This document shows positions 33,301 to 46,800 of a stretch of DNA of 64,000 bases, one piece after another; position 1 is the first letter of the stretch, and each line of letters starts with the position of its first letter. Location of the stretch: the NCBI RefSeq assembly GCF_036711975.1, contig NC_091967.1, forward strand, positions 7,006,001 to 7,070,000, read 5' to 3'. The translations under genes and the position numbers were made by a program. The DNA is from Onthophagus taurus (taxonomy: Eukaryota; Arthropoda; Insecta; Coleoptera; Scarabaeidae). A model generated the notes under the pieces. That model was not told the DNA's origin and made no database searches. It was given only the letters and a program-made list of their open reading frames with translations.

Positions 33301-36300
33301 ACGGTTGTTGCTAAATTAGTTCTTTGTATTTCTGGAACTGGTGTTGGTAACATTTCGTCTCTATAAGCTCTTTCTGTGTAAAGTCTGTAACATTTTCCTG
33401 GCCCGGTTCGCCCAGCTCTTCCAGCTCTTTGTTTAGCTTGTGCTTGAGAAATTGGAGTAACAACCAACGAGTCCATACCAGTTTTTGAATTATATACTTT
33501 TTGTTTTACAAATCCTGGATCGACGACGTAATAAATCCCATCGATTGTTAAAGAAGTTTCCGCTATATTCGTAGCTATAACAACTTTTCGACTTCCTGGA
33601 GGAGCTGGTTCGAAAATTCTCGTTTGCATTTCTGATGGTAAAGCGGAATAAACGGGTAAAATAATTAATTCGGGAACATCGGGACCTAAACTTTTCATTC
33701 GTTCATATAAAATTTCGCACGCCGTATCGATTTCTTCTTGACCAGTTAAAAATAATAAGATATCACCTGGGGGCTCCCTCAAATGGATTTGCATAACTGT
33801 AATTAAGCTAGCGTCTAAATAATCAGTTTCTGGTTCCTTTGTGTATAAAATTTCAACCGGAAACGTTCTTCCAGGGATTGTAAAAATGGGGGCTTCGAAA
33901 AAATATTGCGAAAATTTGACAGCGTCTAAAGTAGCCGATGTTACTATTAATTTTAATTCGCTCCTCTTAACAACAGCTTGTTTTAAAAGTCCAAATAAAA
34001 CGTCTGTATGAATTGTACGTTCATGAGCTTCATCCAACATTATTACTGAATAAGATTTTAAATCTAAATCCATTAAACACTCCCTTAACAACATCCCATC
34101 TGTCATGTATTTTATTACAGTTTCTGGACAAGTACAATCTTCAAAACGAATTGTGTACCCAACTTCCTGTCCTAAACGACACCCAAATTCTTCAGCGACT
34201 CTTTTTGCTACCGACATTGCAGCTACTCTTCTTGGTTGAGTACAACCTATTTTTCCCCTCGATGTTAATCCAGCTTCTGCTAGATATTGAGTGATTTGAG
34301 TTGTTTTTCCAGAACCAGTTTCACCAATAACAATCAAAATTTGATTATCAGTGACAGCTTTAATTAATTCCTCGCGTAATTTATAAATGGGAAGAGATTG
34401 CCTTTGCTCAATAATCGAAAGATTTGTTTTTTTACCAAACGAAGATTTTTTACCGCCAATAACATGTTTTTTCCATTCGGGTAAATCTTGAGATTGCAAA
34501 CCAATTCCGCGGATGTTTGATGTATTTTTAATATCATCTTCGGGTAACGGATCGATCCAATTTTTGTTTTTTCCGGATGGTTGAGCTTCAACTTCTTGTT
34601 CGCGTTGTAACATCTTTTGTTCGCGTCTTTCTTTAGCCAAAGCTGATTGCATCATCGCAGCTTGGGCCAAAGAACCATCGGGATTTTTAACAATTCTAAC
34701 CGGGGATAAATCATGAAGTGCACGACCATGACCGTGTAAAAACGGCGGTTCTTCTTCTACCAACTCAATTTCAATATCTGCTTCAGCTCCATCATCATCT
34801 TTAGGTAATAACCCCGTTTCTTCATCGAAATCGGGAAGTTCACTTTTATCGATACATCCAGAAGAAATCATCTGTTTTATTTCCCATCGTTCTGGGCTCG
34901 ATATGCGAGTAACCCTTTTTTGCGACGTCTCCTCATTCTCATCGATTCCAACTGGAAGGCGCAAAACTGAAGTACTTGTGTGAGTTGGCCGGTCGGGATT
35001 ACGGTCTTTATCTTCACGTTCTATTGGCGCGTGAGAATATGGGTTTAAATCTTTACCCGTCATTTGACAAACATCTTTCATTGAGAGAGATACTTTTTGC
35101 CCCGTTACTGATAACACCTTAACTTTAACCCTACCACCCCTTGAGACGACTTCCGAAACGTTAGTCACGCGTCCTTCCGCTCTTAATTGAGAAATATGAA
35201 CTAAACCTTCCCAACGCCGTTTTAAACCCTCAAGTTGTACAAAACAACCAAATGGAACGATATTTGCTACTTTTCCATTGTAAATTTTACCTAAAATTGG
35301 ATCATCTTCCATTTCGGGGCTTTCTCTGCGATTTCTTTTTTCATTTCTATCCGGTGATCTTCTGCGGAATTCTCTCGAACGACTTCTTCTTCTTCGATCT
35401 TCTCTAGATCGACTTCTTCTTCGATTTTCTCTGGATCGGCTTCTTCTTCGGTCCTCTCTAGATCGACTTCTTCTTCTTCTATCATCTCTTAATCTATCTC
35501 TAGAGGAATCTCGTTTTCGGGAACGACTTCTAGATTTTTTTCTATTTCTAGAACGACTCCTTCTCCTCTCTCTGGATCGTTTTCTTTCTGCCGACCTACT
35601 TCTTTCCCTCGATTTGTTTCTACTCCTATTTGCTTTTCCTTTTTCAATCTTTTTAGAAGGGGCGTCTGCCTCTAATTGCGCCATTAAATCATCAATTCCA
35701 CCTTCTGCTTCTTCAGAAGAATCAGCTTTATCTTCAAATGTTAAAGGTTTTTGTGGTTCATTTGGAATTGCTAAACCCGGAAATTTAACAGATAAAGAAT
35801 CTGATGGGGCGTTAAAATCTGAGGATGTACCCGGTTTTTTGAAAGGTTTCATGTGTTGGATTATACGAAGTAAATTAGCAACAAACGAATCTGAAAACTC
35901 CGCTCCATTTTCTTCCAAAACTTTTTTAAATGATTCAAGAGTGTTGTGTTTTTCTGATAAATGAATTATAAATTCAGCAAGATCTTTATCGTTCATTCCA
36001 AGATGATTTTCTAATTCCGTGCAAACCTTAGACACCAAAGAAAGGTGCTCCAATTTGTCGATTTCGTTCATTGTTGACGTTTTTATTGTAACCTCAATAT
36101 TTTGAAGCTTAACTTTTTACGAACTTCTTTACTTATTCACTTTATAATTAAATGTAAGTAATATATTACAATTTTCGTTGAATTATTATGTATCATAAAC
36201 CTTATACAGTTTTAAAGTAACCTCACATTTTGTTATGCTATTATGGATTGAAGTATTGGTAACTGTTATTTAAATCAATAGATGGCGCGAGTTACAACAG

Positions 36301-37288
36301 AAATGAATCTAATTTTATTTATATTAATGAGATATTATTAAAACAAGTTTAGACGATAACAAAAAATTATTTCTTCTTTTATATCATTTTTAATTAGAAT
36401 TTACGCATAATAATTAATAATCATTTTATTTTTTTACCAATACTTGGTGAGATAGATCAATAATAGATGGCGCCAAAATAACTTTTCATTTATTTATCCA
36501 CTTAAAAAATTCTTTTTGGAAATAATTGGTTTTATAATAAATAAAAAAATTAAAATAAATAAACTTACTGATAAATGCTATGTCCCTCTTCTCTTTCTTC
36601 ATCCAAAATTTTTTTATACTCATAATAATCAACTGTGTGCAAGAAAACACATGCAAATATTCGAAAATCTGCTTCTTTGGCACAAGGATTTCCAGCCATG
36701 TTAACAGATTTTAGATTAGGAAATCTTCTTAAATAAATTACCTGTTAAAATAAACTTCAATTAAAATTTAATTTTGTTTTTGTACATTACATTTTCTCTA
36801 TCCTCAATAAGATTATTTCCAATACTAAAAATCATAAGCTTTTTCAAATTGTCCATGTTTTCAATTTTTGTGATTAGGTTGTCAAAAACGGTTAAAATCT
36901 GTAAATTAACCAATGTGTTCAGGTTTTCAAGAGCTTTGATCCTGTTAAAAGACAAGTCTAATTCTTCCAAATTTACTAAGGCGTCCATATTTTCAATTTT
37001 CTCTATTAAATTATTGCTCAAACTTAATTTCCTCAATCCTGGTAACATCCAGACATGATCAATTCGTAGAATGTCTAAAATATTTTGATAACGTTATACC
37101 TAATTGTTAGATTATTAATTATTAAATTAACTTAAAAACTCCAATCTAGCTTGTAAAACTTCATTCCATGGAATTCCTTCTAACAACGCCAATCTTCCAG
37201 CTTCACCTTTTAACACTTGTTCTTCCAAACATTTTTGGATTACTTGATGATCAATAACTCGAGGTTCGGATTTCGTGCATGGATTCAT
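30301..37288 (-). CDS. Drc3: DRC3 (LRRC48), nexin-dynein regulatory complex subunit
   Basis: Seven exons: 37132-37288, 36791-37074, 36569-36741, 31162-31510, 30705-31100, 30510-30649, 30301-30439; 545 residues. It is part of the N-DRC that links outer doublets and regulates dynein in motile cilia and sperm flagella. The N-terminal leucine-rich repeats include [37 protein letters not shown] and [16 protein letters not shown], then [18 protein letters not shown]. The rest is coiled coil with the conserved [20 protein letters not shown] and [18 protein letters not shown] near the C-terminus. The 5.06-kb intron 3 contains the whole DHX8 gene in the same orientation. The exon 1 donor (A/GTTAAT) is weak. 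Confidence 0.9.
31600..32200 (+). pseudogene. Non-LTR retrotransposon 3' fragment (RNase H/zinc-knuckle end)
   Basis: Lies in DRC3 intron 3, opposite strand. Residues near 31850-32100 read [20 protein letters not shown], then [18 protein letters not shown]: the LTGH...HL...CxxC...ETxxHxxxxC pattern at the end of ORF2 in Jockey/R1-type LINEs. Upstream pieces are out of frame. A 5'-truncated, dead copy. Confidence 0.8.
32421..36071 (-). CDS. Dhx8: DHX8/Prp22 DEAH-box splicing helicase, intronless
   Basis: 1216 residues in one uninterrupted frame. It is the RNA helicase that releases mRNA from the spliceosome. In order: an N-terminal domain (residues 1-130); a long Arg-Ser/Glu-rich tract (about 145-250); an S1 RNA-binding domain from about 256 ([20 protein letters not shown]) to 340; a linker; a DEAH helicase core with motif [11 protein letters not shown] near 584, DEAH near 679 and [13 protein letters not shown] after it; motif [21 protein letters not shown]; then HA2, OB-fold and C-terminal domains ending RRRRN. 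All motifs are intact. The gene lies inside intron 3 of DRC3. The lack of introns is notable, since vertebrate DHX8 has many. Confidence 0.96.
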   Translation of the reverse strand: MNEIDKLEHLSLVSKVCTELENHLGMNDKDLAEFIIHLSEKHNTLESFKKVLEENGAEFSDSFVANLLRIIQHMKPFKKPGTSSDFNAPSDSLSVKFPGLAIPNEPQKPLTFEDKADSSEEAEGGIDDLMAQLEADAPSKKIEKGKANRSRNKSRERSRSAERKRSRERRRSRSRNRKKSRSRSRKRDSSRDRLRDDRRRRSRSREDRRRSRSRENRRRSRSREDRRRRSRSREFRRRSPDRNEKRNRRESPEMEDDPILGKIYNGKVANIVPFGCFVQLEGLKRRWEGLVHISQLRAEGRVTNVSEVVSRGGRVKVKVLSVTGQKVSLSMKDVCQMTGKDLNPYSHAPIEREDKDRNPDRPTHTSTSVLRLPVGIDENEETSQKRVTRISSPERWEIKQMISSGCIDKSELPDFDEETGLLPKDDDGAEADIEIELVEEEPPFLHGHGRALHDLSPVRIVKNPDGSLAQAAMMQSALAKERREQKMLQREQEVEAQPSGKNKNWIDPLPEDDIKNTSNIRGIGLQSQDLPEWKKHVIGGKKSSFGKKTNLSIIEQRQSLPIYKLREELIKAVTDNQILIVIGETGSGKTTQITQYLAEAGLTSRGKIGCTQPRRVAAMSVAKRVAEEFGCRLGQEVGYTIRFEDCTCPETVIKYMTDGMLLRECLMDLDLKSYSVIMLDEAHERTIHTDVLFGLLKQAVVKRSELKLIVTSATLDAVKFSQYFFEAPIFTIPGRTFPVEILYTKEPETDYLDASLITVMQIHLREPPGDILLFLTGQEEIDTACEILYERMKSLGPDVPELIILPVYSALPSEMQTRIFEPAPPGSRKVVIATNIAETSLTIDGIYYVVDPGFVKQKVYNSKTGMDSLVVTPISQAQAKQRAGRAGRTGPGKCYRLYTERAYRDEMLPTPVPEIQRTNLATTVLQLKTMGINDLLHFDFMDAPPVESLIMALEQLHSLSALDDEGLLTRLGRRMAEFPLEPNLSKMLIMSVALQCSDEILTIVSMLSVQNVFYRPKDKQAIADQKKAKFNQPEGDHLTLLAVYNSWKNNKFSNAWCYENFVQIRTLKRAQDVRKQLLGIMDRHKLDVVSAEKNTVRVQKAVCSGFFRNAAKKDPQEGYRTLVDSQVVYIHPSSALFNRQPEWVIYHELVQTTKEYMREVTTIDPKWLVEFAPAFFKFSDPTKLSKFKKNQRLEPLYNKYEEPNAWRISRVRRRRN
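36072..36568. promoter_or_regulatory. DHX8 upstream region inside DRC3 intron
   Basis: About 500 bp between the DHX8 ATG and DRC3 exon 3. It carries two TAGATGGCGC motifs at 36279-36288 and 36464-36473, 175 bp apart. It is probably the DHX8 promoter; the motifs resemble CTCF-type sites. Confidence 0.45.
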
Positions 37289-37656
37289 ATTTTAAGAAAT
37301 ACCTTCTTATAATGAAAATGAAGTAAAATTCATGTAAAAATGTGTAAATTTTAAAGTTTTGTCATTATAACCTTAGAAACATAAAGAATTCAAATTCAAC
37401 AATGTTACCAACTCTAAAACTTTTCATTACCTTGTGATTGTAAACGATAAAATAATATTAAAAAAATAAGAGGATTAAGCGATAATGTGGTTTTATCTGT
37501 AGATAAATTGATATTATCTGTATATATGATTATTGAATCTCAACAAAGTAATTTTGGTCCAGTTTAGTGTTTTCATGTTTCCTAATGAGATGTCAACTTT
37601 GACAAATCAAGTGATAAACGTCTAAAAACTGCAAAATAATAGCAAACGTGTAAAAA
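37289..37656. promoter_or_regulatory. Divergent promoter region of DRC3 and TOM1
   Basis: 368 bp between the two start codons, AT-rich. It probably holds both promoters and 5' UTRs. No specific element was recognised. Confidence 0.5.
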
Positions 37657-40600
37657 ATGTCGTTTTTCTCCAATACCCTAGGTGGAAATCCGTTTTCCAC
37701 GGCTGTCGGCAGTAGAATAGGTAAGAAATGATGCATAACTTTTATTAAGTATTGAAAACGAAAATATGTTTACACCGCTATGCTTTTTCTTGATTGTCAT
37801 TGCGTGTCTACTGAAATACCGATAAATAAGATGAAAATAGATTAACGCATTGTTTTCTTATCGTTTGCGTTTACTATAAATTAATATTTGAAAAATATTA
37901 TAGAGCATGCTACAGATGGTACTTTGGCATCAGAAAATTGGGCTCTCAATATGGAAATATGTGATATGGTAAATGAAACGGAAGATGGACCAAGAGATGC
38001 AATCAAAGCCATTCGCAAACGACTCACACAAAATGCCGGAAAAAATTATACTGTTGTTATGTATACTTTAACAGTATTAGAGACATGTGTTAAAAATTGT
38101 GGGAGAAAATTCCATGTACTTGTATGCAGCAAAGATTTTGTACAAGAATTGGTAACCACCTCAAAATTATATCTGATTTATTTTCTTTTTATAATTAATT
38201 ATTGCAGGTAAAATTGATTGGACCTAAAAATGATCCTCCTACAGCTGTTCAAGAAAAAGTGTTAAGCCTCATACAATCTTGGGCTGACGCTTTTAGAAAT
38301 CAACCTGATTTTGCTGGGGTTGTTTCTGTTTATAGTGATTTAAGAGCAAAGGGAATTGAATTTCCACCCACAGATCTTGATGCTATGGCACCAATTCATA
38401 CACCGCAAAGGGTAAGATATTATTTAAATAGATAAGGTGTGGCTTTCTGCGAATTGTAATCTATCCGAGTTTATTGAAAAACCTTTTATCCTTAAGATAA
38501 AAAATTGGAATGTGTTAGAGTAATGTTATCTAATATGAGTTAGATCAAATTATTTAAAAATTCATTCTTAAAATAAAACCTCATTATAATTACATAAATT
38601 TTTTAGAGTGTTGAACCTGCTATACCAATAGCAACAGAAGCAAGACCAAGTAATGTGCAATCTCCAGTAACTGCAACCGCAACATTAACACCTGACCAAA
38701 GAGCGAAACTTCAATCGGAACTTGATGTTGTGCATTCGAATATGGTAGTCTTGGGTGAAATGTTAAGCGAAATGCAACCAGGCAATGAACAACCAGATGA
38801 ATTAGAGTTGCTCCAAGAATTAAACGCGACCTGTCACAAAATGCAGGATCGTTTGGTTGATTTAATCAGCAAATTATCCAATGACGAAATGACAGCGGAA
38901 CTTTTAAGGATTAATGACGATTTAAATAATCTCTTTTTGCGTTATGGTCGTTGGGAGAAAAATCGGGAGGCTGGAGGACAATCAGCTTCGGCTGTTTTGG
39001 CGAAAGCGATTGCTCCAAGTCATGCTCCATTAAAAAGTGATGATAGTTTAATTGATTTAGGTGATGATGGTGATGATTTATCAGCGCATTTAAGTAAATT
39101 AGGTAAGCAAAAAGGAACTTTTAAAGGGAGAAATAAATTAATTTTTTTTGTAGGAGTCTCTGAAAGTAGTGCTTCAGCACAATTGGCTAAAGTGGGCGTT
39201 GTTACAGCTAGAAATGGACCACAGGGCGATGCCGGGGATGATTTCGATATGTTTGCTCAATCTAGAAAGGCTACTTATGAAACATCGAAAACAGAGTAAT
39301 TAAAAAATTTTATTATTACATTCATTGTTATAATTTGTGATTAATTTTTAGGGGAAGTACATATAAAGATAATTTAAACCCCGACCAAATTCAAGGTGGA
39401 TTAAATGCTGCTACTCAACAAAGAAAAGGGGTAAGAAATATTTGTTAAGAACCAGTTATTGCATGATTTAACCAAATGTTACATTTTTCTAAAAAATTTT
39501 CTTTTATAATAGATTTTTCGAATAATCACTTGATTTTTCGTTACTTATTACAATTTAATTTGTTAGTATATGTGCTTAGAATGGCTTCTGTGTTGTACAG
39601 AATCCACCCGATACGGAATTCGATGAAATTGAGGCTTGGTTAGGAGAAACGGTAAGTTGTCTTGCTTGCTTTTATTTTATTTATTAAGTTATTTTTTTAT
39701 ATTATGTAAATGATTTTTTTTTTTTTGTTAAAATAACTATTTAAATTTATTAATGCATTAAGCACAAGGTGATGATGCTTGATTTTAATGTGCATGAACT
39801 GACAAAAAATTTTTTTAAGGAAATTCGTTTTTTAGTTGTATCATGGAGAGCGGGTGACGCACAGGCAGGTTCTTCATCATACCTCATTTTTCCTGTAAGA
39901 ATTACTCAGGATACTGTTTTAGTGTGGTTACCAACCCAACCCATTCTATTTCATACCTTTTGGTTTATGGTCCTTATCCGCAAAATCATTGTCAATCATT
40001 GTCACCTTCCAAACATTTATTCATTTTTAAGCCAATTTGAGCTTATTATTATTGCTGCTGGGCTGAGACCCCTCTTGTTTCCGCGACCTATAAGATCTAT
40101 TCTAACTTTAGCCCTCCAAAAGTTTAGGGCAAATGTAATTCCTTGATGAACCTTACTATTTCCCTAATTATAGGGCCTATTAGTTATAGGTCGGTCTTCA
40201 AAGTTGGCTCTTAAATTTTTAAAATGTTCAATATCTTGGTAATACATTAAGCTAGAAAAACCAAATTTGGTATACGTTATGAGTGTACCAATAGTATTAA
40301 TTAGTAGCAAATTGAACTCAATTGTGGCATTTCAAAGGGTTAATTAACGGTAATGGTACCCCAAATTTTGACAGATTTTTTTAACCTTTTGGGGGATTTA
40401 ATACATTACTACTTCAAATCATGTGGAATTTAATTCTAAAATTTTTCTTACTCTTATTATTTTTAAAAAAACTTTGTCGTTTTCATAAAAAACTTAAATA
40501 ACTAAAGACATGTATTTCGTAATGTTACATAAAATAAGCGAAAATTCAGTAGTCGGCTATGAAATTGTACGTCAAACTTGATAAATAGGTTATAAAGTTA

Positions 40601-41490
40601 TTTAACGACAAGGTTTTATCTACGTTTTATGCACCTTTCTGTCCCTTTTGTAGGTTCAAAACCTTGCAGAAGTTTATGGCAAGAACTTCTGCGTGCAAAA
40701 TGGTTATGTTCGAGCTGAGGGGCTAAATTTGAGGTTGATTGTGAGACTGTATTTTGGCATTAATCCTCTTTGGTATCCCAATATCTGTGGAAGTCTTGCT
40801 AGCTTGTGGTATCAAAGCAGCTGTTTTGTAATTGTTGCAATCTGTTGCTGAAATATTTTTATGAATTAAACAGTGATTCGCACCATTCAGATATCCATTG
40901 TCTTGTGGTCCATATTTTTGTCTATATTTCTCTGTAGTCATCCCATCTATTCCAGGTGATTTGTAATTTTTTATGTACAAGTAGCTGTTTCTATTTTAGA
41001 GCTTAATTTTTAGCTTTAGCAGTGCTTCCTTTATACCTTCGCTATTTCATTTGCATCAGTTACCATATTTCCATCTTTGTTCTTTATTATCTAGGCTTGT
41101 CCATGTTGATAATCGTCGTGGGTGGTGCTTTAATTCATCTCTTTTACCAAGACGGTATTGTCCGATAATGTCATCTTTTGTGTTTCCCCGTTATGCATTG
41201 AATATCTTATGGAGGGCATTTAAAATTTTAATTAATACATTTTTCTAAATACTTTATATTTTCATATTATGATAAATTTTATCTCTAATTTTTAATATTA
41301 TTTTGTTATTAAATAGTCTGGAACTGAAGAAACGGTAACAAGCAGTGAATTCGAAAGATTTTTAGCAGAAAGAGCAGCAGCAGCAGAATCTCTCCCTTCT
41401 ATAACCAACCCCACTTCACCACCAACAATAGAAAATCCAGCTAGCACTCGACCTAAAGCTAAAGATGAGAAGGAACTTTTTGCACTATGA
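37657..41490 (+). CDS. Tom1: TOM1-like VHS-GAT endosomal sorting adaptor
   Basis: Eight exons: 37657-37720, 37904-38151, 38208-38411, 38607-39102, 39154-39295, 39352-39430, 39601-39651, 41317-41490; 485 residues. It binds ubiquitinated cargo, Tollip and clathrin on endosomes. The VHS domain covers about 1-155 ([53 protein letters not shown]). The GAT domain covers about 195-300 ([39 protein letters not shown]). DSLIDLGDD and [10 protein letters not shown] are acidic clathrin/adaptor-type motifs. Short exons 6 and 7 could be alternatively spliced. Intron 7 (1.67 kb) holds a LINE fragment. Confidence 0.94.
39652..41316. other. TOM1 intron 7
   Basis: Mostly AT-rich and repeat-derived. It includes a minus-strand reverse transcriptase fragment at about 40720-40985. 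Nothing else supported. Confidence 0.5.
40720..40985 (-). pseudogene. LINE reverse transcriptase fragment
   Basis: The minus strand reads [14 protein letters not shown], then [13 protein letters not shown] in place of the usual HKKGD...NYRGISLL segment. These are RT motifs 0-2 of an RTE/I/Jockey-like LINE. It is short and internally shortened, so dead. Confidence 0.7.
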
Positions 41491-42550
41491 GTATCCCGTT
41501 GTTATTATTACATATAGATGTCACTATAAACATTGCTTATTTGCTTATAATGTTCCATTTGCAAGTAGACACGAGGTGCTCAAAGTGTAATACATAAAAT
41601 AATTATTATTTTAAGTCGTCACAGGTGGTTTTTAATTATTTCATGCTTAAGCTTTATTAATTTCAAATCAACATAAATGTTTTTAAATCGGCTTCCGTTT
41701 CTTGTTCAAATGGAACATTATCGACACACGTTAATAGATATCTTTTATGTTTTCGCGTAGGAAATAAGATGATATATTATTAATAATATAATATGAGAAA
41801 GGAGACGGTATCATTGTACTTAGAAAAAGTTTTTTCTTCTGGTTTTGTGTTTTAATGACCACGTAACTGACGTAAAATATTTCATTCCAATTGTATGATA
41901 AATGAAATGAATCATAAGGATACGCTGAAGCGATTGTTGATGTGGGAGATACGATTGAGATTGTTAGTGGGAATCTCTGTACATATAAAAGAATTATATG
42001 GAAATATTAAAAAAATAATATTGTGAATTTAATTTAAATCAATACTTGAAATTGTAATTTAGAAATGGATTGTTTTAAACTTCCCTGTTTTAGATTTGAT
42101 TTGATGGACGTGTTTTTTTAAGGGCTGTGTAGATTTTTTGTTTTCAAAATTAATTTTTTACTCAAAAGAAAAATTAATAACCAAAGATTCGGTTAAAGAA
42201 AATTAAATTCAGGGTTTTTATCATTGAAAATGATTGTTTAACGATGGGGTACATAATAATATCAAATTTGCAAAAGTGAAAGTGCATTATTTTGTAATAA
42301 ACCATCTTTAAATGAAAAATATCTAGTTCACGATAGTATTAGTATTTTCTACATTATTGATAGAATAGGTTGTTATTAATATTATAATACATCATTTTAA
42401 CGTGTAACAAGAACTGATTGTATTTTCATTTTTAGTTTTGTTTCTGTTATGATGTTATATCAAATATATTTATTTTATGCTGCAACTTTTTTGATTTTGT
42501 TTGATCAATAAGTATTTACCTAGAAACTTGAAAATTTGTCATTGTCAAAA
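41491..42550. other. TOM1 3' UTR and DNAAF11 upstream DNA
   Basis: AT-rich, no coding frames. An AATAAA-like signal for TOM1 lies near 41594-41606. Confidence 0.45.
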
Positions 42551-43896
42551 ATGGTTAAAAGTAAGTATAAAAAATCCTTTTTATTTATTTTTAAAATAAT
42601 GTTTGTGATTAGTAACGGAAGAGTTGGTTCGAAAAAAATCCGAACACAACGAACTCATAATAGGAACATTAGAAGAATTATCATTACACCAAGAAGATAT
42701 CGACAAAATCGAACATCTCGGAAATTGGTGCAAAAACTTAGAAATTCTTTATCTCCAATCGAACCTCATATCAAAAATAGAAAACCTACAAAAATTAAAA
42801 AACTTAAAGTACCTAAACCTAGCCATCAACAACATAGAAAAAATTGAAAATTTAGAGCGATGTGAATCCTTGGAAAAATTAGATTTAACTTTAAACTTTA
42901 TTGGTGACATCGAAAGTGTGTGTTCCTTAAAAAATAACAGAGATTTGCGTTATTTATTCTTGATGGGGAATCCCATTAGCGATTTTACTAATTATAGAAA
43001 TTATGTTATAGCGCAACTTCCTCAATTACAAGAACTTGATAGCAACGAAATATCAAGAAGTGAACGAATTAAGGTAATTAACAAACTGTGTTAATAAATA
43101 AGCGTTTATTTATTAATTTAGGCTCAACAAATATTGGATAAGATCACCCCCGGCGTTTTAAAAGACCAAGAAAAATATAAAATCGAAAGGCTACAACAAA
43201 TCGAAAGACTAAAACTTGTTGATAACACGATTCCCGATGAAAAATTTTGGAACACCCCTTCCGAAAATGCCCCTGAAACAAGACGGGAAATTTCGCAAAG
43301 ACAAAGAAAATGTAGAGGCAAAGCCGACGACACCAACAAACAAAAAAAGAAAAAAAAGGAAGTCGCCGTTTATAACAAACAAGGTCGCCCATTAAACATA
43401 AACGAAGCGAAATTAGATTTTACTTTTATCGACGATGATCCTAAAGAATTTATTTTGGACATTGCCGTTTATAAATATTTAGACTCAAATTTAATCGATG
43501 TCGATGTCCAACCAATTTACGTAAGAGTGTCGATCAAAGACAAGATTTTTCAATTTGTTTTATCTGAAGAGGTTTATATAAATAAAAGCACCGCTCAAAG
43601 ATCGCAAATTACCGGGCATTTAGTAATAAAAATGCCTAAAGTTAGTTATAAGCCTATATTGGAAAAAGAAAATGAATCAAATTTAAAGAAAATAAAAAAA
43701 TCAAAGCCGCAAAAAAAGAAGTAATAAATTTTCGAATTTTAAGCTTATAATTTAATTTAATTTTTTTAGTGAATCAACGTTTCTTGATGTAAACCCTGAA
43801 AATGACTCAATGGATTTCAGTAAAATAATCGAAAAATCAAAGAAAATTCAGGAAATTATCAATAACGAAGATATTCCACCATTAGAATATATATAA
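42551..43896 (+). CDS. tilB: DNAAF11 (LRRC6/tilB), dynein arm assembly factor
   Basis: Exons 42551-42560, 42613-43073, 43122-43720, 43770-43896; 398 residues. It is a cytoplasmic factor for pre-assembly of axonemal dynein arms; loss of Drosophila tilB impairs hearing and sperm motility. The N-terminus [17 protein letters not shown] and the repeats [51 protein letters not shown] and [16 protein letters not shown] are diagnostic. An LRR cap follows ([20 protein letters not shown]). The C-terminal part has a CS/p23-like beta domain ([20 protein letters not shown] to [11 protein letters not shown]) after a Lys-rich linker. Exon 1 has only 10 coding bases. Confidence 0.94.
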
Positions 43897-46800
43897 TTAA
43901 AATTAATTACATTTACTTTTAGTAATTTATTTAAAAAAAGCACGTATATAATTTGTACAGTTTATAAGAGCGCAAATTGTATGTTCACAATGAAATAAAT
44001 CATTAAATTAGTATTCACACATGAATAATGATGGACAAAATACAATTTTTTAAAAATTATTTCATTACGGATCTCAACAAAAAAAATTGTACTTTACCTA
44101 GGAATAAAATAAAACAAATTTTTGGTATAAGCTCGAATATTATGCTGTTTATGGATTTACATAAGAAAAAAAAGTTCACCGTAAACATTCCATTTTACAA
44201 TGCTTAAAATAAAAAAAATACAACATAATTTAATTACATCTCCAATCACAATTAAAAACTAAAAATTAACCCATAATTAAAATAAAGAAGCTTTACATCG
44301 ATTCGAGAATGTCTAAAATAATTAAACTCAACTAAGTTTTCTAGTAGGACTCAAAAAAAAGTACATATAGGGAAATGGCAAAACGACGCATGTTAACAAC
44401 ATTCTAAGCATAATTAATCAGATCTTATCCATTTTAAGGATTAATATTTTTTTTATCAAATTCACGTTCGATTTGTGTAACTGACTCCTTATAAACAATT
44501 TTTAAAGTGGTGGTGATATAATGTAGATACTGGGAGATGGAATGTCGTTTTTATCTTTCGAAAAATGTTACCATTGCACGAGAACAATTGCATTTAACAT
44601 TAGTTAAGAACATTAAAGTGTTTCATGTAGTTTCAGATTCATTTAATTTTTTAGTGATATCTTTACGAAGACACAACCATTTATTTATTAATAAAAATTC
44701 AAAAAAGTGTAAATTAGACAAAAAATTTAATAAATGCATCATTTCTTTGAAACGAATCGAAACAATGCAGTCTTTTTTATGGAAATATTATTGCAGGAAA
44801 AATCTTAACGTAGTAAAAAATAAAACCCATTAATTCACACTCTTAGGTAAGATGATATGAAAGAAATTTATTTCTAGTAATAGCTAAAGCCAGAGGATAG
44901 ACTCGAAATTTGCACACTAAGCGACATCGTTTGTTAAAACGAGAAAGAAAAATTATTGAGATAGTTAACAATGTTATTTTATACAGATTTTTTTTTAATT
45001 ATTACACATTTTTTTCTTCAAATTAATTATTAGTAAACTGCAAATAAAAGATATGTTAAAAATAGATACTTTGATGAGAAATAGGTCCATGAAAATGTTT
45101 GCTACTTCTAATTTACGATCATTTAATTCATTTTTAATCAGTACTTAGCCCAACGGAAGCGTTACAATGTAATTCTGAGTCTCAATCATTGTTATGTATC
45201 AAATTGTTGATGTAGAAATATCTATTGTATATCAAGCTTATATGGTTGAGGCATTTAATTAAGACAAAGTCTAGATATAGAAATGTTTATTGTATGCGAA
45301 GGTTGCGAAAGATATATCGTTGGTTGGTGGTAGAAGAACATTGACATACAAATAACTATTGGATACCGAAATCTTGTTAGACATATTCATTGTATATCAA
45401 GGGCGAAGGGTTATTAGCCGAGACGAGTCAATTGGAAGTAAGACTTTGTATCTTAACATCTTGATATAGAAACAATTATTATTGCATACGATTCCCGCGA
45501 AGCTTCATAATTAGTTGATGTTTGAAAGGTTGTAATCGAGCTCGCTTGTAGCCGAGGCGTTTCATTTGAGACCTCCGCGGTTTTGGCATACAAATAGCTA
45601 TTTTATATGTAGAACTTGATGTAGAATCAAAGTCCGTGATGTTTTATTGTTGTGATAGCAGACGGATTGCAACCGAGATGTTTTAATTAGGTCCAAGAGG
45701 TTACTATATCAATTTTTAACCTATATTCAAGCCTTGATAAAACAAAATCAATACAAAGACAATGTAGTAGATAAAAAAAAACTACCTTTGTATACAAATA
45801 ACTATTGCTGTTGATGGTGTAGAAATTCAAGATCAACAAAGTAATAACTATTGTATATCAAGCCAAGAATTGTCAATTGGGCCAAGATCTCAATTAATCA
45901 TTGATATGGTATGACCACGACGTTAGTATATCATTAATTATTACATGTCAAGTTCTTGATACAAAAACAGCAGAAAGAATAAATGAGAAATGTTTTCAGG
46001 GATGGTTCAGATCGAACGCATTATGAAAGAACAACACAGCAGTTTTAGGAAGTGACCCTAAGGTTGATCTGTTATATAGCAACCTCAATATTAATCAAAA
46101 AGGCGCAGTAAACTGATAAATCAGGAAGCGAGTCAATTATCTGTTTTGAATCCTTGGTACTCACTGGTATGAAACATAATATTGATAAGGAGCATAATGA
46201 TGCTCACAAAAAGCCATGCAAGGCTTTGTAGAAAATATGGATTTCTGCAAGAAAACAAACAGATTATAAAATAGGCAACAACATAATAACTTACTAGAAC
46301 GAGAGTTGATCACTGACGAATTTAGTAACATGATTATGAACAATAAAAATGTGTTGATAAACAATTAAAATATAATAGTGTACATTCCACAAACAAATAA
46401 AGGCAAAATTTTTATAGAATGACTGAAACTATGCTACATTTCATGTAGCGTATAAAACATACTTCCTGAAAATACTGATCAACTCCCAATTAGATTTTTA
46501 TAGAGACTCCAGACGTTCCATACAATGACTAATTAGACCAGCACTCAACCTTAACTTTGTATGTATGGTTCATAACAAATTGGACATCAAGCAACAGTAA
46601 ATTCCTTACATACAGTTAAATATATAAGGCCGTTTCGGTTTTAGTTATTCTTTCATTTTGTCCATCATAAATTTAATGAGGATAACAAATTCAAATATAT
46701 CAATACACATTTACTTCGCAGACTTATTTCTCATCAGATTACTTAAAAACTTTATAATATTTAGAAAATAATTTAACATAAAAAAACAAAGTTGATAATT

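Noticed and set aside
34013-35964. Several plus-strand frames across DHX8
   Set aside because: Antisense shadows of a strongly conserved helicase frame; no domains.
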